DNA of 64,000 nucleotides from Microvirga sp052114605 (GTDB lineage Bacteria; Pseudomonadota; Alphaproteobacteria; Rhizobiales; Beijerinckiaceae). Numbering within the stretch: the stretch's first letter is position 1; every line of letters begins with the position of its first letter. Position numbers and translations under genes: made by a program. This document shows, one piece after another, positions 27,528 to 36,600 of this stretch. The stretch covers positions 372,001 to 436,000 of the forward strand of contig NZ_JBFRFB010000002.1 of NCBI RefSeq assembly GCF_052114605.1, read 5' to 3'. The notes beneath the pieces were generated by a model. That model saw only the letters and a list, made by a program, of their open reading frames with translations, was not told where the DNA came from and made no database searches.

Positions 27528-28951
27528 CGTCGTCCTCGCTGATAGCGGGCAAAGCGGTAGAAAAAACTGACTACGGATTTCATGAAAGGCACGATGTCAT
27601 CGGCCATGATGTATTCGTTGGGCCCGTGGGACCCGGCTCCGTGTCCCAAACCTCCGAAGGCATACGGAAGCCCCAGAACCTGCGAGAACAGATACATGGG
27701 CGCGGCCCCCGCATGGAGCGGATAGACCCGCAGGTCCGCGCCATGGTCGCGGCAGGCATCGATCAGGGCACGCACCACCGGCTCGTCGGCGGAGCTGCTC
27801 GAAGCTGAGTAGGCGGACCGCACCAAGACCTCTACATGCCCGAAGCCGCGCCTCTCCAAATGATCACGGATCAGGCCCACGACGGCGTCAGGATCCATTC
27901 CGGGCAGCACCCGCAGGTCCGCGAAGGCGCTGGCCGTAGCGGGAATGAGCGTTGCGGGTCCCTGCCCGTCTTCGAGTTTCCCCGCCACAAGCGCATCGAT
28001 ATTGAGCGTGCACGAGAACATGAGGTCCGTCAGGCGCTCACGAGGAGAGGCGTCGGATTTCAGGCGGCGCGCACGCGTTTCCGCCCTGTAGACGTCAAAG
28101 TCGTGAACCTTGGAGACCTCGTCGATCAGCGCCGTCTCGAGCTCCGTCGGACGTGGCGTCATCGCGTCCAATCCATCGACGACGAGCCTTTCCTGACGGT
28201 CCGTCAGGGTAGCGAGAGCCTGAACGAGCTGCCAGGCCGGGCTCGCCACGAGAGCACCGTGCAAGGCGTGAAGGTCGCCCCCGATCGGACCGCCCCATTC
28301 CCCTCCCGTGACCTTGAACTCCAGGAGCACCAGGCCCTTGAACCCTAAGCGCAGGATCGTGCTGCCTGCGCCGGTCGTTCCGAAATACGGGATGAACGCG
28401 GCATCGCAGCAGGACAGGACCTTTCGGTTGGCCTCGATGTAGCCGGGCAGAGAGGGGCTGCCGATCTCCTCCTCTCCTTCGATCAGGAACCGTACATTGA
28501 CGGGAGACGGGACCCCCGCGTCGCGAAACGCCTTCAAGGCGGCGAGCGTACCGAAGAGCGGTCCCTTGGAATTGAACGTTCCGCGTCCGACGAGCCGCCT
28601 TTTGCCCTGCCCATCGACAATGATCTCGCCCGCGAACGGATCGACAGTCCAGCCCGGCTGCCCCGCCGCGGGCTGGACATCGTAGAGGTCGTACAGGAGC
28701 AGGGTCGGCGCCTTCGGGTCGGCGATGAGTTCGCCTTCCACGATGGGAGCGTGGCTGCCGGGCACCTGCCTGGCCTCTGCTCCGAGTTCCTGCAAACAGG
28801 CCTGCGTGAAACGGGCCATCTCGGGGATCCCTTCCCCGGTGTGGCTGACGCTCGGCTGCCGGACCGCGCGGCGGATATCCTCGATATAGGCATCCGCCCC
28901 TTGCTCGATCCGGCGGATCACCCGCTCCTCATCGACCGTCAGCGGGCTCAT
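27521..28951 (-). CDS. M20-family metallohydrolase-like protein with altered metal site
   Basis: A 476-residue protein of the M20/M25/M40 peptidase-deacylase superfamily; no signal peptide, so cytoplasmic. The blocks are recognisable but two predicted metal ligands differ. Where canonical members have a GHxDVxP-type motif it reads LLYDLYDVQP (Leu instead of the zinc-binding His). The bridging Asp of the usual GRG-x2-DDKG block is Asn in GRGTFNSKG. EGEEEIGSPS and the C-terminal HGPNEY His are kept. The start at 28951 overlaps the binding-protein stop by four bases. It lies between binding protein and permease genes, so it probably acts on the imported compound, but its activity is uncertain. 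Confidence 0.8.
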   Translation of the reverse strand: MSPLTVDEERVIRRIEQGADAYIEDIRRAVRQPSVSHTGEGIPEMARFTQACLQELGAEARQVPGSHAPIVEGELIADPKAPTLLLYDLYDVQPAAGQPGWTVDPFAGEIIVDGQGKRRLVGRGTFNSKGPLFGTLAALKAFRDAGVPSPVNVRFLIEGEEEIGSPSLPGYIEANRKVLSCCDAAFIPYFGTTGAGSTILRLGFKGLVLLEFKVTGGEWGGPIGGDLHALHGALVASPAWQLVQALATLTDRQERLVVDGLDAMTPRPTELETALIDEVSKVHDFDVYRAETRARRLKSDASPRERLTDLMFSCTLNIDALVAGKLEDGQGPATLIPATASAFADLRVLPGMDPDAVVGLIRDHLERRGFGHVEVLVRSAYSASSSSADEPVVRALIDACRDHGADLRVYPLHAGAAPMYLFSQVLGLPYAFGGLGHGAGSHGPNEYIMADDIVPFMKSVVSFFYRFARYQRGRRC

Positions 28952-30471
28952 CCGATCTCCTCGGCCACGATGAGATCGTCGGCACGCGGCCGCCACTTCA
29001 ACGAGGGAGAGGCGCCATAGACGACCTCGTGCGCAAAGAGCGGAACAGCGGAGGCATCGTCCCTGAGCTTCTTGATCAGCTGTCCCACCAGCGCGACGCG
29101 CTCCAGCCCGTCCGCCTGGTTGGCCTTGTCGATCATGGCGTCGAGGGCCGGCTCCTTCCAGCCCGACCAATGTCCCTTGCTGTAGAAGAACGCGATGATC
29201 TGCGGCAGGGGATCGAGCCACACATTGCCGTGCGGCTGAATGAAGATGGGCGCGACCTGGTTCGACTTGATCTTGCTCGCGAAGGTCCCGTATTCCTCCG
29301 TGCGCACCTTCACGTCGAGGCCGACGCGCCGCAGCTGTGCGCCGACGGCGAGCGCGGTTTCGCGGTCGAGCGGGTAGCGTCCGGCGGCTCCGGCAAGCTC
29401 GATCTCCTTGCCCTTGAGGCCGAGATCCTCAATGATCTTCTTGGCCTCCGTGGGATTGTACGGAAAATCGCCTTCGGCATCGGCCGGAACGCCCTGAATC
29501 GATGAGGCGTAGATGGTCTTGACCGGGCTCGCATAGCCCTTCATCAGGCCGCGGATCAGCTCGTCGCGATTGATGGCGAGGCCCACGGCGCGGCGGAAGA
29601 GCGGATTGTTGGCAGGCTCCGCAAAGGGGTTGAACTGCACCACCATGACGCGGTTGCTCTCGACCTTGAGGACCTGCACGTCCTTGGAGCCGGACAGGCT
29701 CGCCGCCTGGTTGGGCGAAAGGGAGGTGACGAGATGCGCAGCGCCCGTCTTGACGGCGGAGATGCGGGCGATCTCTTCCGGCACCGGGCGGAAGACGACG
29801 CGCTTGTACTTGGGCTTCACCTCGCCGCGGTAGTTCGGGTTCGCGAGCAGAACGACCTCCTCGTTGCGCCGCCAGCGGTCGAGGGTATAGGGCCCCGACC
29901 CGATGGGAGCCTCGTTGAACTTCAGGCCCACTTCGGAGGTGTATTTCGGCGGGACGAGCTGGAGGTTCGTCATACGGGCCAGGAAGAGGGCGTCGGGAGC
30001 ATCGGTCTCGATGGTCACCACATAGGGCGACTCCACCTCGACGGATTTCAGGTTGACGAAGAAGCTTCGGATGGGGGACTTCGTCTCTTCGGCATTGAGA
30101 CGCGCGATCGTGTATTTCACAGCTTCCGCGTTCACGGGCTCGCCGTTGGAGAACTGCATGCCTTCCCGCAGCGGGAGGCGCCACTTGGTCGGCGACACGC
30201 GCTCCGCAGCCGTGGCCACGCCTGGGCCGACGCTCATATCCGGCATCCGGGTCATCACCGACGAATAGAGGTGCTTCTGAACGATCCCTGTCAGGGTATC
30301 CAGCCTGTAGGCCGGATCAAGCGACATGATGTCTCCCGTCTGGCCGATGACCAGCGTATCGCCGGCGGCTTGGGCCCAGGCCATGCCGGTGCCGCCGAAG
30401 CCTGCGGCGGCCATGAGGCCTCCGAGGCCGCTGAGAACATGACGACGAGTCAAATCTGGGTAGCTTGCCAT
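28948..30471 (-). CDS. ABC transporter substrate-binding protein (peptide family 5)
   Basis: A 507-residue periplasmic binding protein. The N-terminus looks like a twin-arginine signal: TRRHVLSGLGG followed by a hydrophobic stretch, and cleavage near AWAQA (residue ~35). Family blocks include REGMQFSNGEPVNAEAVKYT and FRRAVGLAINRDELI. Tat export of a transporter binding protein occurs in several alphaproteobacteria. It starts the transporter part of the third peptide operon. Confidence 0.9.
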   Translation of the reverse strand: MASYPDLTRRHVLSGLGGLMAAAGFGGTGMAWAQAAGDTLVIGQTGDIMSLDPAYRLDTLTGIVQKHLYSSVMTRMPDMSVGPGVATAAERVSPTKWRLPLREGMQFSNGEPVNAEAVKYTIARLNAEETKSPIRSFFVNLKSVEVESPYVVTIETDAPDALFLARMTNLQLVPPKYTSEVGLKFNEAPIGSGPYTLDRWRRNEEVVLLANPNYRGEVKPKYKRVVFRPVPEEIARISAVKTGAAHLVTSLSPNQAASLSGSKDVQVLKVESNRVMVVQFNPFAEPANNPLFRRAVGLAINRDELIRGLMKGYASPVKTIYASSIQGVPADAEGDFPYNPTEAKKIIEDLGLKGKEIELAGAAGRYPLDRETALAVGAQLRRVGLDVKVRTEEYGTFASKIKSNQVAPIFIQPHGNVWLDPLPQIIAFFYSKGHWSGWKEPALDAMIDKANQADGLERVALVGQLIKKLRDDASAVPLFAHEVVYGASPSLKWRPRADDLIVAEEIG

Positions 30472-30567
30472 TAGGTCTCTCCATCTTCGTTCAAGGGTGA
30501 CCGTTCGAGGTCCTCTGTCGAGCGTCGGTGCCTTCTGGCGGCATCTTTTTCAGTCTTTGGCTTCATT

Positions 30568-30585
30568 CCCCCTTGACGGAGGGGG
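30568..30585. terminator. G/C hairpin CCCCCT/AGGGGG between aldolase and transporter genes
   Basis: A 6-bp stem with a 6-base loop lies 48 bases after the aldolase stop and about 100 bases before the binding-protein start. There is no T-run, so it may reduce rather than stop readthrough, or stabilise an mRNA end. Confidence 0.3.
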
Positions 30586-30633
30586 TGTACCCCCTGCCGC
30601 AACCCTATCGGCACCACGGCTCCGGTGCACGCT

Positions 30634-31428
30634 TCAAGCGACCGAGAGTTTGGTCTCGCGGTAAAGTTCGCGGAAGGCCTTGACGTCGGCCAGCGACCCG
30701 TCACGCAGGCGGGCCACGTCGCTGCCGGCGTTCACGAACTGGTAGCCCCGCGCGAACATATCCTTATAGGTGCAGCCGGGATGCGGAACGGTGCCCATCG
30801 GGATGCCGCTTTTCTTGATCTTGCTTTCCGCGGTCTCGATCAGGCCGGCCACCTCCGGGTGCTTCAAATTGCCCATCTGGCCGACCGTCGCGGACAGGTC
30901 GTAGGGGCCAATGAACATGACGTCGATCCCTTCCACCGCCAAGATTTCATCGATGTTCCCGACGCCCTTGGCGGACTCGATCTGGATCACGATCAACAGA
31001 TTGTCGGCGCAGGTGGACACATAATCGGGCGCCATGCCGTAGCTCGAGGCGCGAACGGTGCTGGCGGCAGTGCCGCGGCGACCGAGCGGCGGGTAGCGGC
31101 AGGCCGCGACCGCAGCGCGGGCCTCCTCAGCCGTCTCCACGCTCGGGATCATGACGCCCTCGACGCCGGCATCGAGCACCCGCTTGAGATATACATGATC
31201 GTTCCAGGGCACGCGCACGATAGGCGTGGCGCTTGTGGCCGACACAGCCTGCAGCTGCAGGGACAGGGAGGTCGGGTCGCCGAGGCCGTGCTCCTGATCG
31301 AGAATAAGGTAGTCGAAACCTGCCAGCGCAAGGATCTCCGTCACATGCGGATTTCCCAGCATCGTCCAGCAGCCCAGGACCTTTTCGGAGTTCTGCAGGC
31401 GCTGCTTCAATGTGTTCGTTCTATACAT
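30634..31428 (-). CDS. HpcH/HpaI-family aldolase (2-dehydro-3-deoxyglucarate aldolase-like)
   Basis: A 264-residue class II pyruvate-dependent aldolase. The family blocks are visible: FDYLILDQEHG (catalytic His), VRVPWNDHVYLKRVLDAGVEGVMIPSVET, the metal-binding Glu in IQIESAKGV and Asp in MFIGPYDLS. Such enzymes cleave 2-oxo-4-hydroxy acids to pyruvate and an aldehyde. Placed between an M20D amidohydrolase and a transporter, it may finish the breakdown of an imported acylated hydroxy-amino acid; that pathway is inferred. Confidence 0.9.
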   Translation of the reverse strand: MYRTNTLKQRLQNSEKVLGCWTMLGNPHVTEILALAGFDYLILDQEHGLGDPTSLSLQLQAVSATSATPIVRVPWNDHVYLKRVLDAGVEGVMIPSVETAEEARAAVAACRYPPLGRRGTAASTVRASSYGMAPDYVSTCADNLLIVIQIESAKGVGNIDEILAVEGIDVMFIGPYDLSATVGQMGNLKHPEVAGLIETAESKIKKSGIPMGTVPHPGCTYKDMFARGYQFVNAGSDVARLRDGSLADVKAFRELYRETKLSVA

Positions 31429-31536
31429 CGGCTTATGCCTTCGCTTGTCTTGCTGATGACTGTGTTGGCCATGAAATTAGATGCCTGACGCAAACAATCG
31501 GCCAATACTGGTTTTGAAAGCTCCAATAAGTTCAGC

Positions 31537-32706
31537 CTATGGTTTCCCGGCAGGAAGCTCGGACTCCACGAGCCGCATCCAGAACTCCGCGCCCAGGGGC
31601 AGAAGCCGGTCGTTGAAGTCGTAGCGCTCGCCGTGGAGCACATGCCCGTCGGCGGTCGGACCGGCGCCGAGCCAGACGAAGCAGCCGGGCCTTTTCTGAA
31701 GCATGTAGGAGAAGTCTTCCGCCCCCATGGAGGGCAGCTCGTCCGTGACGATATGGGTCGGACCGAAGACGGTCGCGGCCACCTTCCTGGCGATTTCCGT
31801 GGCTTTCGGATCGTTCACGGTGGCTGGATAGCGCCGGTCATAGGCTACGCGGGCGGACAGGCCATGGGTCTGCGCAACGCCTGCCACGACCCGCGCCATC
31901 GTAGTCTCGATAGCATCGCGCACGCCCGGATCGAACGAGCGGACGGTTCCCCGCAGCACCACTTCGGCCGGCACCACGTTCCAGGTATGGCCACCGTGAA
32001 TCTGGGTGACGCTGACGACGCTCGGGTCGGCCGGATGGATGCAGCGGCTCGGAATGGTCTGAAGGGCCCCGACAATGGCGGAGGCCGCCACGATGGCGTC
32101 CGAGCCCATATGCGGCATGCCAGCATGGGTGCCCTGGCCGGTCACCACGATCTCGAACATGTCGGATGCGGCCATGATCGGCCCGCTGCGCACGGCCACC
32201 CGCCCCACTTCGAGACCGGGCCAGTTGTGCATGCCGAAAACGGAATCCACCGGGAATCGATCGAACAGCCCCTCTTCGATCATGCGCCGCCCGCCGCCCT
32301 CGTTCTCCTCCGCCGGCTGAAAGATGAAGCGCACCGTGCCGCGGAAGCTATCGGAGGCCGAGAGATAGCGAGCCGCTCCCAGCAGCATCGCCATATGCCC
32401 GTCATGGCCGCAGGCATGCATTTTGCCGGGCTTGCGCGACCGGTAAGGCAGATCCCGAATCTCCTGGATGTCCAGGGCATCGAGCTCCGCCCGAAGGCCG
32501 ATGGTCGGCCCCTGCCCTCTCTTGAGGGTTCCCACGACTCCGGTGCCACCCAGGCCCTGGCTGACCTCGATCCCGAATTCCTCCAGGAGACCCGCCACAT
32601 AGGCCGAGGTCTCCAGCTCCTCGAAAGCGGTCTCGGGAATGGTGTGGAGATGATGCCGCCAGGCCTGCATTTGCGCCACGAGGCTATCAGAGGCACGTAT
32701 GTTCAA
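31537..32706 (-). CDS. M20D amidohydrolase (hippurate hydrolase/aminoacylase-like)
   Basis: A 389-residue metallo-amidohydrolase that would remove acyl groups from N-acyl amino acids. The metal-binding Cys and His are present in MHACGHDGHMA, the catalytic EE pair in FQPAEENEGGG, the dimerisation/substrate block GTHAGMPHMGSDAI, and the final His in the VLHGERYDFND segment. The start is taken as TTG at 32706, preceded by GGGAG; it gives the usual M20D length, whereas the longer frame runs into the upstream inverted repeats. It is divergent from the LysR regulator and is probably the first gene of the operon running to 23706. Confidence 0.88.
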   Translation of the reverse strand: MNIRASDSLVAQMQAWRHHLHTIPETAFEELETSAYVAGLLEEFGIEVSQGLGGTGVVGTLKRGQGPTIGLRAELDALDIQEIRDLPYRSRKPGKMHACGHDGHMAMLLGAARYLSASDSFRGTVRFIFQPAEENEGGGRRMIEEGLFDRFPVDSVFGMHNWPGLEVGRVAVRSGPIMAASDMFEIVVTGQGTHAGMPHMGSDAIVAASAIVGALQTIPSRCIHPADPSVVSVTQIHGGHTWNVVPAEVVLRGTVRSFDPGVRDAIETTMARVVAGVAQTHGLSARVAYDRRYPATVNDPKATEIARKVAATVFGPTHIVTDELPSMGAEDFSYMLQKRPGCFVWLGAGPTADGHVLHGERYDFNDRLLPLGAEFWMRLVESELPAGKP

Positions 32707-32770
32707 CGGTGGAACTCCCGAGATGAGGACGCATATGGCTTTCAAGCCGGTCCGATCTTCAGGGGCTTCT

Positions 32771-32852
32771 CCTTGAGCGGCAAATTGGAAAATGTCGCAC
32801 GCCAATAGCGTGAGGCTATGCCAGAGCATGCCTCACGCTAGGCCGCTCAAGG
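32771..32852. promoter_or_regulatory. Nested inverted repeats in divergent promoter region
   Basis: Outer arms CCTTGAGCGGC (32,771-32,781) and GCCGCTCAAGG (32,842-32,852) are perfect complements. Inside them, TAGCGTGAGGC (32,806-32,816) and GCCTCACGCTA (32,830-32,840) form a second perfect pair. GCGTGAGGC recurs once more just after, near 32,866. The structure lies between the M20D gene and the divergent LysR gene and may be a LysR operator or an mRNA leader hairpin. Confidence 0.6.
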
Positions 32853-33000
32853 GGGCCTTAGCTTGGCGTGAGGCCGCCATAAAGTGTACCGATAAAGCAG
32901 AGCTTGAGCATAGGTGGCTTAAATATGGTCTTTTCTTATGACGCTCACTTCGCCAATCTAGGAATGCGAGCTTAGATAGGGAACGGAGACACGCCACACC

Positions 33001-33912
33001 ATGAATCTGCGTCAGATGGAGGTCTTCTACGCAATCATGGTCTCAGGCACCGTCACCGGGGCGGCCAAGATGCTCAACATCTCCCAACCCTCGGTCACCG
33101 GGGTGCTGCGCTATACGGAAGACCGCTTGAAGTTCAGTCTATTCAAGCGCGTTAAAGGCAGGCTCGAACCTACACCCGAAGCCCGGGTTCTCTTTACCCA
33201 GATCGAGCATGTCTTCGACCGGGTCGATGTCGTCAAAAGAACGATTGAAGGTTTGCGTGAGGCTCGGAGCGGCACTCTCCACATCGTTGCCATTCCAGCG
33301 ATCGGTGTGACACTTCTCCCTTCTGCCGTGGGTGCGTTCCTGACCAATCGCAAAGACGTTGGCATCAGGTTCCACATGCATTCGCGGCGAGAGGTGATGG
33401 AACTGGTCTCGACAGGAGCGGCCGATCTGGGTTTCGGCTTTCTCACTCCCGAACTGCCAGGGATCAGAATCGAGAGTATCGTCAGCCAAAATCTGATCTG
33501 CATCATCCCTAAGGATCATCCGCTTGTAGAGCTTGATGCAGTATCCGTTCGTGATATCGCCCCCTATCCCTTGATCAGCTATACAAGCAGCCAGGGACTG
33601 GCGCCCATCATCAACGGGATCTTCGCGGAGGCGCGCATCAACTTCAAACCCGCCATGGAGGTCGGGCTGATCATCAATGCCTGGGCGATGGTCAACACGG
33701 GAGCAGGAATTGCGATCGTGGATCCTTACTCAGCCTCGTTCAGCATGTTTCCGAACGTGGTCGTACGGCCCTTCGTTCCGGAAACGCCCATCATGCTGGA
33801 AGCGATCCGATCCGAGCAGCGCCCTTCGTCACTCTTGACAGAAGCCTTCATCTCAGAATTCCGCGCCTTCATTGGCAGCGGCCCTGATCCGAAAGCCATT
33901 CCGGAGCCCTGA
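33001..33912 (+). CDS. LysR-family transcriptional regulator
   Basis: A 303-residue regulator with an N-terminal winged HTH (residues ~2-60: MNLRQMEVFYAIMVSGTVTG then AKMLNISQPSVTGVLRYTED) and a C-terminal LysR-type effector-binding domain (about 90-295). The spacing of the HTH and the VSGTVTGAAKMLNISQPS block resemble OccR/NocR-type regulators of amino acid and opine catabolism. It is divergent from the M20D-aldolase-transporter operon and most likely controls it in response to its substrate. Confidence 0.93.
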   Translation: MNLRQMEVFYAIMVSGTVTGAAKMLNISQPSVTGVLRYTEDRLKFSLFKRVKGRLEPTPEARVLFTQIEHVFDRVDVVKRTIEGLREARSGTLHIVAIPAIGVTLLPSAVGAFLTNRKDVGIRFHMHSRREVMELVSTGAADLGFGFLTPELPGIRIESIVSQNLICIIPKDHPLVELDAVSVRDIAPYPLISYTSSQGLAPIINGIFAEARINFKPAMEVGLIINAWAMVNTGAGIAIVDPYSASFSMFPNVVVRPFVPETPIMLEAIRSEQRPSSLLTEAFISEFRAFIGSGPDPKAIPEP

Positions 33913-34148
33913 TGCAATGGCTTCCAACACAATTTCAAGAGGGGGTTGGCTGCTGGCCTACCAAGCTTCATGAAGACGCCGTTGTTCACCTGAAGCTGCC
34001 GTAAAGTGAGTTGAGGTTGTCGATCCTACGTCGGCAATTTCGTTCATGCGGTAGTCTGAGACACGCCCGTCCCGCCTAGTGCCGGTCCCATCAGAGAGCC
34101 TTTCCCTGCCGCTGTACGAGCTCTGATGCTCAAGGTCAGAGGGCGACA

Positions 34149-34177
34149 CAGAGCGGAAGCATCAGATGTCCGCTCTG
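34149..34177. terminator. Hairpin CAGAGCGGA/TCCGCTCTG downstream of LysR gene
   Basis: A perfect 9-bp stem with an 11-base loop, about 240 bases after the LysR stop. No T-run follows, so its role is uncertain. Confidence 0.3.
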
Positions 34178-34262
34178 CACTTCATTAGAGAAGTAAATCA
34201 GCCAAATGAAACTCCGCCGTTTCTCGGTAATCATCCGCCCTGCAGTCAGTCGACTATGAACC

Positions 34263-34286
34263 ATTCTCTGCCTGTGAGCAGAGAAT
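34263..34286. terminator. Hairpin ATTCTCTGC/GCAGAGAAT followed by T-rich sequence
   Basis: A perfect 9-bp stem with a 6-base loop, followed by TTTGTC and further T-rich sequence on the plus strand. It fits an intrinsic terminator for plus-strand transcription from the LysR side, at the right end of the second transporter block. Confidence 0.45.
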
Positions 34287-34344
34287 TTGTCAGCCAATTT
34301 TTATCAATTTTATCAGTATCTTAGTAAGGCAGAAATTCAACAAC

Positions 34345-34930
34345 CGTACCGAAGTTTGTATCTCGCCCGCTCCGCCATTATCTAAGTATCTGAAATATCT
34401 ATACTTTCTCCTTCCAGGCGCCTTCTCTTAAGTGCCCGAAGTCTTGTGCCAATTTCGGCACAGCCATACTCTGATGGGCACTCTCTCGCGACCAATTGTA
34501 GGTTTTTCGGCTCCAAATATACGTCCGTTCTCCGCCCCAAAATGACCCAGTCCGGTTGTGGCGTGACACACAGGGTCAGCCGCAATCGATTGGCCAATGC
34601 TCGCGGTCTACCCGAGAGGGAAATTGTGACCAAGGTTCGGTAGGCGGTAAGCGCAATCGAAGAGAGGCCATCGCTAGGATGACATTTCCTCTACCGCGCT
34701 CATTGAAGGGAGCATGGCGATCCGCCGCTTTGATCGTTGCGCCGCCTCCTCCGCACATTTTTCGACATGCGCGGTCCGATTGATGACTTGGAGATTGCCT
34801 GCTCCCCAGAAGGCCAGCAGATCCGGCCACGCCATCGCACGATGTTGGTACCAAACGGCGAAGAGCGGAATGCGATGGTCCACCTCCGCGGTCCTTAGCA
34901 GTCGCTTCCCAGTTGTCGTGCATTTCCGGT
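34345..34930. repeat. tRNA-Ser 3'-end direct repeat, copy C
   Basis: The core at 34,370-34,387 matches the copies at 474 and 18,011 except that the first bases after it diverge slightly. The ~25 bases before it resemble copy B. Downstream the similarity with copy A continues for about 550 bases into the intact HNH gene, while copy A breaks off. Copy C either marks the right end of the transporter island or the left end of a third element. Confidence 0.8.
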
Positions 34931-35156
34931 TCTGGCGCAGTTTTAGCGTCTTCAGGTGATCGGTCGGCGCTGTCCAGAGCTGCCAGGCGACCACACACGC
35001 CGCATGCCAGGTGGCATTCTTGTTGGGCCTGCCGTCACCCCATAAATCACAGTGCCACCCCAGGCGATAGACAGGTTGCTCGCAGACGCAGCAATGTCCA
35101 GGCCCACGCGAGAAGGCGGTCTCGCGATAAGGTGATGGGGGTGTGCGGAAGGACAT
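34674..35156 (-). CDS. HNH endonuclease-like protein (intact copy)
   Basis: A 160-residue protein with an N-terminal cysteine-rich segment (CCVCEQPVYRLGWHC) and a C-terminal HNH-type core: RTAEVDHRIPLF (the DH of the HNH motif), NLQVIN and HVEKCAEEA. I recognise it as a small HNH-type protein common in Hyphomicrobiales. The start is the ATG at 35156 with GAGGGA upstream; the longer frame adds an arginine-rich stretch not needed by the fold. Whether it cleaves DNA is unknown. A truncated second copy lies at 776-1033 beside the tRNA-Ser gene. Confidence 0.8.
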   Translation of the reverse strand: MSFRTPPSPYRETAFSRGPGHCCVCEQPVYRLGWHCDLWGDGRPNKNATWHAACVVAWQLWTAPTDHLKTLKLRQNRKCTTTGKRLLRTAEVDHRIPLFAVWYQHRAMAWPDLLAFWGAGNLQVINRTAHVEKCAEEAAQRSKRRIAMLPSMSAVEEMSS

Positions 35157-35592
35157 TGGTAGTCCCTCATCCTTCGTGGATCCAAGCCGCCATTGCCATC
35201 CTGCGGGTTGCCCACTGCGGGCTGCGAGTGCCCGCGCCAGCCGATCCGCAAGAAGCGGACGGTGACGCCAATACGACTCCATAGCGCGACGCTGCGTTGG
35301 CGGGATCAAGGGCTGCCTGAGCGCGTGGGATAGAACACATGAAGGAAAGCGCTCGGAGAGGCGCTTCTCAAGTCGGGCACGGGCCTTCTGGTTTCTCTAA
35401 TCTCTCCAGCCCGACATTTCAGGTCCACCCCCCTCACTAGTTTCATCGTCAGGTTCGAAGCGGCCGTTAGCAGCTCCAGAACCTATTGAAACAATGTCAG
35501 AGATGCGTTGACCGGCCCTTAACTTTATGGCGACCAGTTTAGTCCTATGGTCTTGCGGTCATGAACAGGGGCAGCATTGCTGCGAGGGCTGA
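35157..35592. other. Intergenic region without a recognised gene
   Basis: About 435 bases between the divergent HNH and exonuclease genes. It should contain both promoters; I see no repeat or RNA gene here. Confidence 0.4.
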
Positions 35593-36600
35593 ATGCGGGG
35601 ACAGGCAGATCTGTTTCTTGGATTAGACGAGACAGAGACACCAATTCAGAAACCTCTCACCTCTGACATCGAGGTGAAACGGTCGGAGCAGAGGCGTCCG
35701 TATCAGCTTGATTCCACTTATTTCGAGGCTGCAGCCGAGGCATTGGAGGCAAGTGGACAATATCGAATCCTACGCCGCCTCCATCCTCGTCCTGTGATGA
35801 CTTCCCGCGTCGCGGTTCCAGGTGAAAAGCTAGCTATCATCGTTGACACCGAGACGACTGGCTTAGATCACTCCCAGGACGAGATCATCGAGCTTGGCAT
35901 GGTGGCCTTCACATATAGTGAGGATGGGCGCATCGGGGATGTGATCGGGACCTTCAATGCTTTGCGCGAACCTTCCATCCCTATTACGGCTGAAATCACA
36001 CGGATCACGGGGATCACGCCCGATATGGTAACGGGTCAAACGATTGATCTTGATGCTGTGGAGAATTTCCTCCAGCCTGCTCATCTCGTGATTGCTCATA
36101 ACGCCCGCTTCGATCGTCCATTTTGCGAACGTCTCACCCAGGGCTTCTCCCTAAAGGCCTGGGCGTGCTCCCATGCCGAGATGTCTTGGTCCGATTTCGG
36201 CTTCGAGGGCACAAAGCTCGCATACCTACTGTCGCATTGTGGTTGGTTTCACCAAGGCCACCGTGCTGTCGAGGATTGTCACGCCCTTCTTGAGGTGCTG
36301 GCACGTCCCCTCCCCAGCGATGCGGGCTATGCCATGTCCCACCTTCTGACCTCCGCCCGAAAAACAGTCCTGCGGATCTGGGCCGAGGGTTCTCCTTTCG
36401 ACATGAAGGATATGCTTAAGAAGCGTGGCTACCGTTGGAACGATGGTGCGGATGGGCGCCCTAAATCTTGGTTCATTGAGATTCCTGAGGCGTCGCACGA
36501 GATGGAATTGACCTTCCTGCGACAAGAGATCTATCGCAGGGATGTGGAGCCGTTCACTCAACAGATCACAGCCTTTGAGAGGTTTAGGGCAGCCTCATAG
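35593..36600 (+). CDS. DnaQ-like 3'-5' exonuclease (DEDD family)
   Basis: A 335-residue protein with an unassigned ~75-residue N-terminal region, then a DEDDh exonuclease domain (about residues 78-235). Exo I is VDTETTGLD, Exo II is HNARFDRPF and Exo III is HRAVEDCHALL; the His before the last Asp is of the DEDDh type. The C-terminal ~90 residues contain KKRGYRWNDGADGRPKSW, a segment often seen after exonuclease domains in alphaproteobacterial proteins. GAGGG lies just upstream of the ATG. It stands alone, divergent from the HNH gene; processing of DNA or RNA ends in a mobile region is a reasonable guess. Confidence 0.88.
   Translation: MRGQADLFLGLDETETPIQKPLTSDIEVKRSEQRRPYQLDSTYFEAAAEALEASGQYRILRRLHPRPVMTSRVAVPGEKLAIIVDTETTGLDHSQDEIIELGMVAFTYSEDGRIGDVIGTFNALREPSIPITAEITRITGITPDMVTGQTIDLDAVENFLQPAHLVIAHNARFDRPFCERLTQGFSLKAWACSHAEMSWSDFGFEGTKLAYLLSHCGWFHQGHRAVEDCHALLEVLARPLPSDAGYAMSHLLTSARKTVLRIWAEGSPFDMKDMLKKRGYRWNDGADGRPKSWFIEIPEASHEMELTFLRQEIYRRDVEPFTQQITAFERFRAAS

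Noticed and set aside
31633..32808. 391-codon plus-strand open frame
   Set aside because: Antisense to the M20D amidohydrolase, which has intact metal ligands.
482..34370. Prophage interpretation of the tRNA-Ser island
   Set aside because: No phage structural, lysis or integrase genes; the content is transporter and catabolic operons.
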